NCBI RefSeq assembly: GCF_034555375.1
Contig: NZ_CP140706.1
Coordinates: 6,272,001-6,336,000, forward strand
Source of the DNA: Pseudomonas sp. B33.4
GTDB taxonomy: Bacteria; Pseudomonadota; Gammaproteobacteria; Pseudomonadales; Pseudomonadaceae
Length of the DNA: 64,000 bases
Direction of reading: 5' to 3'
A program made the position numbers and the translations under genes. Below are positions 57,899 through 64,000 of this stretch, piece by piece (within the stretch, counting starts at the first letter, position 1; each line of letters begins with the position of its first letter). The notes beneath the pieces were generated by a model. That model did no database searches. It saw only the letters and a program-made list of their open reading frames with translations, and was not told where the DNA came from.

Positions 57899-58021
57899 CA
57901 CATAGCCTCCAGGCCGTGCGGGGTGGGCAGTGCGTGTTTATAGATCGTGCAGGCGATTCGCGCCAGCAGCATCACCCCACTGAATGCGGGTAAACTGGCG
58001 CCTTTCCTTGAGGAGCCTGCC

Positions 58022-58312
58022 ATGAGCGAGCCGACAGACATCGACAATGACAACGACGAAGAAGAGTTCACCGAGGCTACTTTGATCGAAGCCATCGAGA
58101 ACCAGATCGAAAGCGACAACCCGCCAGCGGCCAAGGCAACGTTCAACAAGCTGACGTTGGTGGGTGTCGAGCGCGAAGAGATCCTCAATCTGATGGCGCA
58201 TGTGCTGGCTTACGAGATTGACGCGATGCTTGATGAAGACCGCGCATTTGATACTGAATGGTACGAAGCCGCGCTGCGTGCTCTACCTGAGCTGCCACCT
58301 GAAAAGCAGTAA
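58022..58312 (+). CDS. Small acidic protein of unknown function
   Basis: A 96-residue, strongly acidic protein beginning MSEPTDIDNDNDEEEFTEAT. After the acidic head it is predicted helical (LIEAIENQIESDNPPAAKAT, EEILNLMAHVLAYEIDAML). There are no spans and no cysteines. GAGGAG lies 6 bases before the ATG, a strong ribosome site. I do not recognise a family. It is divergent from the GST gene and flanked downstream by a REP pair. Confidence 0.8.
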   Translation: MSEPTDIDNDNDEEEFTEATLIEAIENQIESDNPPAAKATFNKLTLVGVEREEILNLMAHVLAYEIDAMLDEDRAFDTEWYEAALRALPELPPEKQ

Positions 58313-58322
58313 ACCCCGATCC

Positions 58323-58411
58323 TGTAGGAGTGAGCCTGCTCGCGATTGCGGTCTTTCAGAAAAATATTAGCTGACTGACACTGCGTCATCGCGAGCAGGC
58401 TCACTCCTACA
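58323..58411. repeat. REP pair, GTAGGAGTGAGCCTGCTCGCGAT family
   Basis: Perfect inverted 24-base arms at 58323-58346 and 58388-58411 lie 10 bases after the acidic protein gene. Confidence 0.9.
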
Positions 58412-58566
58412 ATGTTTGTAACGTATCCATCCAGCCAACTCCCCGGCCCCGACTACACTGGAATCCGCCTCAAGACAAAATCCCTGATCTGAGCACTGGA
58501 CATGCCGCAAAAGCGGGTTCACCTTAGGGACGCTGTCGTCCAATTCCTAGAAAGTCTGGAGTCCTT

Positions 58567-58812
58567 ATGTCGCTTACCCCTGAGTTGGTTGCCGAACTGG
58601 AAGTCCTCGCACTCTTTCCCCTGGACAGTTCCCAGGAAGGTTTGAAAATTCATCAGACCGCTGCCCCGAAACATATTTCTGCCGCCAAACGCCTCTTTGA
58701 AAAAGACCTGACCGATCAGCCTGATGGCGGTTATCTGACCAGCCTCGGTCGCGACGCCGCACAAAATGTGCAAACCGTGCTGACCATTCTGAGAGAGCAA
58801 GAAACCGCCTGA
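58567..58812 (+). CDS. TIGR02647 family protein
   Basis: An 81-residue helical protein beginning MSLTPELVAELEVLALFPLD. SQEGLKIHQTAAPKHISAAK and GYLTSLGRDAAQNVQTVLTI match the small TIGR02647 family as I know it. The function is unknown. GGAG precedes the ATG. The gene stands alone between a REP pair and cyaA; the 155 bp before it hold no recognised element apart from a CCGC-AAAA-GCGG mini-hairpin. Confidence 0.88.
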   Translation: MSLTPELVAELEVLALFPLDSSQEGLKIHQTAAPKHISAAKRLFEKDLTDQPDGGYLTSLGRDAAQNVQTVLTILREQETA

Positions 58813-58995
58813 TTCTTCCCGACTTCGCCCACGGGAACTCCTGCCACGGGATTTCCGCGGGCCTGCCCGGTCGCCCGCGATAGAAATCTGACGTCAAAAA
58901 ACAAATTCAGCTTAAAAGTCCCGCTGCGCTAAGGCTAAACTGCCTGACATTCCGAGACCCTCTACGTCCGTGCCTGCGAGCCGGTTTGAGCTGAC

Positions 58996-61839
58996 ATGAC
59001 GCGCACACACGAAATCCGCCCCGACCTGGACGAAGGCATCGACCGCAAGGTACTCAGCCAACTGCGTGCGCGTTTTCTCAAACTCAACGAAGGCCGACTC
59101 GGCCGCGCCCTCGAAGGGTTGTCGCCACGCCAACAGAGCGTGCTGACGCTGTTGCCACTGTTCTTCCACGTCAATCATCCGCTGCTGCCGGGTTATGTCT
59201 CCGGCAGCACGCCGGCCGGCCTGTCGAATTACGAGCCGGACGCCAACACCCTCGCCGAAGCCCAGCGCCTGACCCGTTCGTTCTCCTACAAGCCGCGCCA
59301 CGGCAGCAATCCACCGCGCCCGATCCACGGTCTGTTTCTGATGGGCAGCCTCGGCACGCTGGCGCAGGCCGACCAGAGCGACATGGACGTATGGGTCTGC
59401 CACGCGCCAGACTTGAGCGACAGCGAACTCGCCGAACTGAGCAAGAAATGCCAGTTACTGGAAGCCTGGGCCGCGAGTCAGGGCGCCGAGGCGCATTTCT
59501 TTCTGATCGATCCGGTGCGCTTCGTCAAAGGCGAACGCGACACCCAGCTCAGTTCGGAAAACTGCGGCACCACCCAGCATTACCTGCTGCTGGACGAGTT
59601 TTACCGCACGGCTATCTGGCTAGCCGGGCGCACACCCATCTGGTGGCTGGTGCCGGTCTACGAAGAAACCGCCTACGACCTTTACACCCATACCCTGCTG
59701 TCGAAGCGCTTTATTCGCGCCGACGAAACCCTCGATCTCGGTCATCTGGCGACCATTCCGCCGGGTGAGTTCATCGGCGCCGGGTTATGGCAACTGTTCA
59801 AAGGCATCGAATCGCCTTACAAATCGGTGCTGAAACTGCTGCTGACCGAGGTTTACGCCAGCGAACACCCGCAGGTGCAGTGTCTGAGCCTGCGCTTCAA
59901 AAAAGCCGTATTCGCCAACCAGCTGGATCTGGACGAGCTGGATCCCTACATGGTCGTGTACCGGCGCATCGAGGAATACCTCACCGCGCGCAATGAGCCG
60001 GAACGGCTTGAACTGGTGCGCCGCGCGCTGTACCTGAAGGTCAACCGCAAGCTCACCGGTAACAGCCGCACCCAGAGCTGGCAACGCTCGTTGCTGGAAC
60101 GCCTGGCCAGCGAATGGCATTGGGATCAGCGTCAACTCGCCCTGCTCGACAGCCGCAGTCAGTGGAAGGTGCGTCAGGTCAGCGCCGAACGCCGCGCGCT
60201 GGTCAACGAGCTGAATTACAGCTATCGCTTCCTGACCCAATTCGCGCGTACCGAGCAGACCGTCAGCCTGATCAATAAACGCGACCTCAACGTCCTCGGT
60301 CGCCGGCTCTATGCAGCCTTCGAGCGCAAGGCCGCCAAGGTCGAGTTCATCAATCCCGGCATCGCCCCGGATCTGGCCGAAGACACTCTGACCCTGGTGC
60401 AATCGCGCAATAAAAAGGAACCGGGGCAGACCCAGTGGGGCCTGTATAACGGCAGCCTCACTGCACTGGAGTGGGAACACTTCGCGCCGATCAAGCGCAG
60501 TCGCGAGTTGCTTGAACTGCTGACCTGGTGTCACCGCAACGGCGTGATCGACAGCAGCACCCGCCTCGCTTTGCATCCCGGCACCAGCGACCTGAGCGAG
60601 TTCGAGCTGTTCAACCTGCTCGGCAGCCTGCAGCAGTGCATTGCCCTGCCCTTGCCCACCGTTGCGGAAGAGCCGTTGCTGCGTGCTGCGGTGCCGAGTG
60701 AAGTGCTGATGCTGGTCAACGTCGGCATTGATCCGCTCAAGCATCACCGCGACCTGAACATCCTGATGACCACCGAGCGCACCGACTCGCTGAGTTACGC
60801 CGGCGTGCGCGAAAACCTCGTGCTGACGCTCGACCAAGTGACGCTCAACAGCTGGAACGAAGTGCTGGTCAATCGTTTCGACGGGCCGCATGCCCTGCTC
60901 GATTGCCTGCGCGATTACCTCAACAATTTGCCACGCGGGTCCTTGCAGCCGTCGTTGAAGGTGCGTTGTTTCTGTCACAACCGTGCGCAGTTCATTGCCC
61001 GTCGTGTCGAGGAAATCGTCGACACCGCACAGAATCTGCTGCTCAGCGACTTGAATCACCGCTACCTGATCCAGGTGCAGCAGCACTATCACGTGCTGGA
61101 ATTGGTACCTGGTCAGGTCAACCACGTCGCGCTCGCGACATTGCCAGCGTTGCTGGATTACCTCGGTGAAGAACAGCCGCGCTACAGTCCGCTGCATCTG
61201 GATCCGATGGCACTGGAAGATCACGACCTTGCGCTGATCCTGCCGATGGGCCAGCCGGAGTGCATTCAGGTCTTTTACCGCATCACCGAGCAACAGGCAG
61301 AGCTGTACGTGCTGGATGAGTTCAACGCGCTGTGGCAGCAGCATTTGCCCTATCACGACGAGCAAAGTCTGTTGGTGCCATTGCAGCGTTTCCTGCAATC
61401 GATCCTGTTCCGCCGCGAAGCCGTGCTGCCGATGGACGCCGGTCCGGATGCCCGCCTCGAAACTTTGTATTACCAGTTATTGCCTTCGGGTCCGGGGCGC
61501 GCGCGTCGTGTCGAAGCGCGGCCGGCACCGCAGACGCCGGTGAACAAGCCGTTCTACGACGTACAGGCAATCGTCGGCAAAGCCGCACCGGGCGAAGTGC
61601 AGGTCACCCTGTATTGCAATCAACGGGAATTCAGCGAGCTGGAACATGGCGACCAGCTGTTCAGCGTGGTCGCCCGGGAGATCGTCGAGCAGCGCCGCGA
61701 CAGCGAACGCTATCGCTGCTACATCACCGACCTCGACCTTTCAGGCCTGCTCGGTGACGGGCAAAGTTCAAGCAATCTCTATCTGCGCTACAAGGCTGAC
61801 CTGGAGCGCGCCCTGAACGAGGCGCTCGAACAGGTCTGA
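58996..61839 (+). CDS. cyaA: Class I adenylate cyclase
   Basis: A 947-residue enterobacterial-type cyclase making cAMP. The N-terminal catalytic domain has HGLFLMGSLGTLAQADQSDM, then DVWVCH, where the GS pair and D129/D131 form the nucleotidyl-transferase metal site. FLIDPVRFVKG and CGTTQHYLLLDEFYRTA follow. The C-terminal half (about residue 530 on) is the regulatory part. It is longer than E. coli CyaA (848). It is convergent with rnk, with 7 bp between stops. cAMP acts through Vfr/Crp-type regulators in pseudomonads. Confidence 0.96.
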   Translation: MTRTHEIRPDLDEGIDRKVLSQLRARFLKLNEGRLGRALEGLSPRQQSVLTLLPLFFHVNHPLLPGYVSGSTPAGLSNYEPDANTLAEAQRLTRSFSYKPRHGSNPPRPIHGLFLMGSLGTLAQADQSDMDVWVCHAPDLSDSELAELSKKCQLLEAWAASQGAEAHFFLIDPVRFVKGERDTQLSSENCGTTQHYLLLDEFYRTAIWLAGRTPIWWLVPVYEETAYDLYTHTLLSKRFIRADETLDLGHLATIPPGEFIGAGLWQLFKGIESPYKSVLKLLLTEVYASEHPQVQCLSLRFKKAVFANQLDLDELDPYMVVYRRIEEYLTARNEPERLELVRRALYLKVNRKLTGNSRTQSWQRSLLERLASEWHWDQRQLALLDSRSQWKVRQVSAERRALVNELNYSYRFLTQFARTEQTVSLINKRDLNVLGRRLYAAFERKAAKVEFINPGIAPDLAEDTLTLVQSRNKKEPGQTQWGLYNGSLTALEWEHFAPIKRSRELLELLTWCHRNGVIDSSTRLALHPGTSDLSEFELFNLLGSLQQCIALPLPTVAEEPLLRAAVPSEVLMLVNVGIDPLKHHRDLNILMTTERTDSLSYAGVRENLVLTLDQVTLNSWNEVLVNRFDGPHALLDCLRDYLNNLPRGSLQPSLKVRCFCHNRAQFIARRVEEIVDTAQNLLLSDLNHRYLIQVQQHYHVLELVPGQVNHVALATLPALLDYLGEEQPRYSPLHLDPMALEDHDLALILPMGQPECIQVFYRITEQQAELYVLDEFNALWQQHLPYHDEQSLLVPLQRFLQSILFRREAVLPMDAGPDARLETLYYQLLPSGPGRARRVEARPAPQTPVNKPFYDVQAIVGKAAPGEVQVTLYCNQREFSELEHGDQLFSVVAREIVEQRRDSERYRCYITDLDLSGLLGDGQSSSNLYLRYKADLERALNEALEQV

Positions 61840-61846
61840 GGCGGGC

Positions 61847-62266
61847 CTACTCGCGGAAATCACCGCCGTTGGCCGGCTGCGATTCAACTTCCAGCAAAGT
61901 CAGTTTGAGGGTCTTGCCACCGGGTGCAGGCCAGTCGATGTGCTGACCGACTTTCAGGCCCAGCAACGCGCTGCCGACCGGAGCCAGGATCGAGATCTTG
62001 CCTTCATCGGCGTTGGCATCCTTGGGATAGACCAGCGTCAGGTGATAGTCCTTGCCACTGCCTTCTTCGCGGCAATGCACACGGGAATTCATGGTCACGA
62101 CATCGGCGGGCACTTCATCGTGGCCGACCACGGTGTCGGCGCGGTCCAGCTCGGTTTGCAGCGCAATCACGCCCGGCGCAGCCTGGTCTTTCTCGTTCAG
62201 GTTGTCGATCAGGCGCTCCAGACGTTGCACGTCCAGACGGGTAAGGGTGATGGAAGGTGCGGTCAT
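61847..62266 (-). CDS. rnk: Rnk, regulator of nucleoside diphosphate kinase
   Basis: A 139-residue GreA/GreB-like protein beginning MTAPSITLTRLDVQRLERLI. A short N-terminal coiled coil leads to the FKBP-like C-terminal domain (LTLVYPKDANADEGKISILA, then PVGSALLGLKVGQHIDW). Rnk binds RNA polymerase, and in P. aeruginosa affects nucleoside diphosphate kinase and alginate. ATG 62266 gives the standard N terminus. Confidence 0.94.
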   Translation of the reverse strand: MTAPSITLTRLDVQRLERLIDNLNEKDQAAPGVIALQTELDRADTVVGHDEVPADVVTMNSRVHCREEGSGKDYHLTLVYPKDANADEGKISILAPVGSALLGLKVGQHIDWPAPGGKTLKLTLLEVESQPANGGDFRE

Positions 62267-62297
62267 GATCCGGGCAGACTCCTTTCTTCTGCACACA

Positions 62298-62333
62298 AAA
62301 AAAGCAAAACCCCGCCAAAAAAGACGGGGTTTT
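62298..62333 (-). terminator. Terminator of the cyaY-DUF1289 transcript
   Basis: The stem AAAACCCCG/CGGGGTTTT is followed on the minus strand by TTTTGC and a further T-run. It separates the DUF1289 gene from rnk. Confidence 0.8.
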
Positions 62334-62394
62334 CACCAGGCCTCGATGGGTTGAGGCGTGTTCGGACACTATCACAGCTCAAAAAATATACAAG

Positions 62395-62619
62395 TCACGC
62401 CCCGCCGCGCTGTTTGCGCTGCGACGCCTGCGCGCAAATCACCCGCCGCCGCTCATCGTCCGCCGAGCGCCATTCGCGGATATCTTCGACATGCCGGAAG
62501 CAGCCCAGACAGACCTTTTGTTCGTCCAGCCGGCACACGCCGCTGCACGGTGAAGGCACGGCCGGGCTGATGTTGCTGTAGAGCGGCTTCGGAGGCCGGG
62601 CGGGAGCGGTGTCAGTCAC
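62395..62619 (-). CDS. DUF1289 small cysteine-rich protein
   Basis: A 74-residue protein with a GTG start at 62619. SPCSGVCRLDEQKVCLGCFR carries the four cysteines of DUF1289, probably a zinc or iron-sulfur site, and EDIREW follows. A basic tail (RRRVICAQASQRKQRGGA) ends it. It starts 4 bp after cyaY in the same direction, so the two are likely cotranscribed. No ATG alternative exists in frame nearby. The function is unknown. Confidence 0.88.
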   Translation of the reverse strand: MTDTAPARPPKPLYSNISPAVPSPCSGVCRLDEQKVCLGCFRHVEDIREWRSADDERRRVICAQASQRKQRGGA

Positions 62620-62623
62620 GGAA

Positions 62624-62956
62624 TCACAGACCTTCGAAATCGAATTCGGCGTCGGCCTGCTGCTTGACGATACGCTCGAGCATTTCGCCCAGTTGCTCTT
62701 CGCTCTTGTCGCACATCCAGCGCTCGCTTTCTTCGTCGTAGTCGAAGTGGAAACCACCGGACACCGCCGCCAGCCACAGCTGACGCAGCGGCTCCTGACG
62801 GCTGAAGATCAGCTGCGAGCCGTTTTCGAACTTGACGGTGAGCACACCGGCCGAGTTCTCCATGTCGATATCCAGATCACTTTCGTCAAAGATGTCTTCC
62901 AGTTTTTCCTGGGTTTCATCGACCAGATCGTGAAAACGGGCTTCGGACAAACTCAT
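62624..62956 (-). CDS. cyaY: CyaY, bacterial frataxin
   Basis: A 110-residue iron-binding frataxin that tunes iron-sulfur cluster assembly. It begins MSLSEARFHDLVDETQEKLE. The acidic ridge FDESDLDIDMENSAGVLTV binds iron. QLWLAAVSGGFHFDYDEESE is the conserved beta-sheet block with the frataxin tryptophan. ATG 62956 is preferred over a longer frame that runs into the REP pair. It is near cyaA, as in E. coli, and divergent from lptM. Confidence 0.95.
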   Translation of the reverse strand: MSLSEARFHDLVDETQEKLEDIFDESDLDIDMENSAGVLTVKFENGSQLIFSRQEPLRQLWLAAVSGGFHFDYDEESERWMCDKSEEQLGEMLERIVKQQADAEFDFEGL

Positions 62957-63070
62957 TGCGGCAACCTCAAAAAATGTCTGATCAGGCTCAAGCGCCGAAA
63001 GATACGGACGCTGCCGGCCGATTGCAAAGATTAACGACCAAGCACCGATCGGCGTAACAAACCCGGTACC

Positions 63071-63160
63071 TGTGGGAGCGGGCTTGCCCGCGATGAGGCC
63101 GGCAAATTTAACATTGATGTCGATTGAACCACCGCAATCGCGGGCAAGCCCGCTCCCACA
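63071..63160. repeat. REP-like inverted pair, TGTGGGAGCGGGCTTGCCCGCGAT family
   Basis: Perfect inverted 24-base arms at 63071-63094 and 63137-63160 lie in the divergent cyaY-lptM gap. Confidence 0.9.
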
Positions 63161-63273
63161 GGGTTTTATATGCTGGTGGGCAAGCCCCGCCGGACGGGAA
63201 CCCCCTCGCATAGGCAAGCCGCCGGGTGGCCGGTATACTCCGGCGCAATTAACGCATTTTCAAGGATTTCGCC

Positions 63274-63447
63274 ATGAAGCGCCTGATCTCTTCCCTTGCT
63301 GCGCTCGTCGCGGTTGCCTGCCTCGTTTCGGCCTGTGGTCAAAAAGGCCCGCTGTACCTGCCGGATGACGATCAGGACCCGGCCGAGCAAGCCCAGTCTT
63401 CGCAGAAGCAGCCGTCCAAAGCACACAAGCACGACGTTTACCAATAA
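63274..63447 (+). CDS. lptM: LptM (YifL/LppL) lipoprotein
   Basis: A 57-residue lipoprotein beginning [20 protein letters not shown]. The lipobox [17 protein letters not shown] is the family signature, lipidated at the cysteine of ACG (residue 21). The tail is short and polar. LptM in E. coli helps the LPS transporter LptD mature; the same small gene precedes lysA in pseudomonads (called lppL in P. aeruginosa). It lies 9 bp before lysA and is probably cotranscribed. Confidence 0.93.
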   Translation: MKRLISSLAALVAVACLVSACGQKGPLYLPDDDQDPAEQAQSSQKQPSKAHKHDVYQ

Positions 63448-63456
63448 GGGATCGCC

Positions 63457-64000
63457 ATGGACGCTTTTAACTACCGTGGCGGGGAGCTGTTCGCGGAAGG
63501 TGTGGCGCTGTCCGCCATCGCCGACCGCTTCGGCACGCCCACCTACGTCTACTCGCGCGCACACATCGAAGCGCAGTATCTGGCTTACGCCGATGCGCTG
63601 GCCGGCATGCCGCATCTGGTGTGCTTTGCGGTCAAAGCCAACTCCAACCTCGGCGTGCTGAATGTCCTGGCCCGTCTCGGCGCCGGTTTCGACATCGTCT
63701 CCCGTGGTGAACTGGAGCGTGTACTGGCCGCTGGCGGCAGCGCTGACAAGATCGTCTTCTCCGGTGTCGGCAAGACCCGTGACGACATGCGTCGCGCACT
63801 GGAAGTCGGCGTGCACTGCTTCAACGTCGAATCCACCGACGAGCTCGAGCGTCTGCAAGTGGTTGCCGCTGAGCTGGGCGTTCGCGCGCCGGTATCGCTG
63901 CGCGTGAACCCGGACGTCGATGCCGGCACCCACCCGTACATTTCCACCGGTCTCAAAGAGAACAAGTTCGGCATCGCCATCGCCGACGCCGAAGACGTGT
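63457..64000 (+). CDS. lysA: Diaminopimelate decarboxylase, N-terminal part
   Basis: The first 181 codons of the PLP enzyme that makes lysine from meso-diaminopimelate; the gene continues past the window end. [16 protein letters not shown] opens it. [20 protein letters not shown] near residue 55 has the PLP lysine. [19 protein letters not shown] and [19 protein letters not shown] follow in the alanine-racemase-like barrel. The order lptM-lysA is conserved (dapF would be expected beyond the edge). Confidence 0.96.
   Translation, partial: MDAFNYRGGELFAEGVALSAIADRFGTPTYVYSRAHIEAQYLAYADALAGMPHLVCFAVKANSNLGVLNVLARLGAGFDIVSRGELERVLAAGGSADKIVFSGVGKTRDDMRRALEVGVHCFNVESTDELERLQVVAAELGVRAPVSLRVNPDVDAGTHPYISTGLKENKFGIAIADAEDV

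Noticed and set aside
58502..58642. Short open frame overlapping the TIGR02647 gene start
   Set aside because: Out of frame with a well-supported gene and lacking its own ribosome site.
59785..61398. 537-codon open frame opposite cyaA
   Set aside because: Shadow frame; cyaA is strongly supported on the other strand.

Overview
The window is a chromosomal segment of a Pseudomonas, most likely of the P. fluorescens group. The grounds are: the gene order from gcvP to lysA, which follows the P. aeruginosa gcvP1-lysA region as I remember it; typical Pseudomonas markers (algP, algQ, algR, hemX/hemY, 6S RNA beside zapA and ygfA); high GC; and many Pseudomonas-type REP pairs. I see no insertion sequence, prophage, CRISPR array, tRNA or rRNA. 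About 65 protein genes, one degraded gene and 6S RNA are described.

Layout. 1-1.9 kb: glycine cleavage genes gcvT-gcvH-gcvP (minus). 2.0-4.8 kb: iron(III) ABC permease and binding protein without an ATPase gene. 5.0-9.9 kb: a minus-strand operon ygfB-pepP-ubiH-(DUF4442)-ubiI, divergent from zapB-like, zapA, 6S RNA and ygfA. 11.4-16.8 kb: mixed single genes (EVE, FliL-like, quinone oxidoreductase, histidine phosphatase, glpT, chaC). 17-23.4 kb: ubiD with an iron-sulfur flavin reductase, an OafA-type acyltransferase, rho and trxA. 23.5-27.3 kb: a GntR regulator divergent from a complete polar amino-acid ABC importer. 27.5-34.4 kb: ppx and ppk (convergent), hemB, a DedA protein, elbB. 34.5-38 kb: YaiI, a cytochrome c-FTR1 iron permease fusion, a LysR regulator. 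38.1-42.9 kb: a five-gene envelope operon of little-known function (two COG3014 lipoproteins, a YcfL lipoprotein, LpoB and a second LpoB/CsgG-like protein). 43-50 kb: LysE exporter, small MscS channel, ABC-F ATPase, algP, an FKBP isomerase, algQ, dsbB/dsbH. 50.3-55.7 kb: hemC-hemD-hemX-hemY, algR and a decayed algZ. 55.7-64 kb: argH, a GST, small unknown proteins, cyaA, rnk, a DUF1289 protein, cyaY, lptM and the start of lysA.

How the parts fit. Heme synthesis (hemB, hemC, hemD, plus hemX and hemY), ubiquinone synthesis (ubiD, ubiH, ubiI), iron import (Fbp-like and FTR1) and redox proteins (trxA, dsbB, cyaY) give the region a strong respiratory and iron theme. algP, algQ and algR belong to the alginate/virulence regulatory set of Pseudomonas, and hemC lies directly downstream of algR.

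The two observations I rate highest are these. First, the sensor kinase gene algZ (fimS) survives only as degraded fragments between algR and argH, leaving AlgR without its usual adjacent partner. Second, the COG3014-COG3014-YcfL-LpoB-CsgG-like operon is a plausible uncharacterised envelope system.
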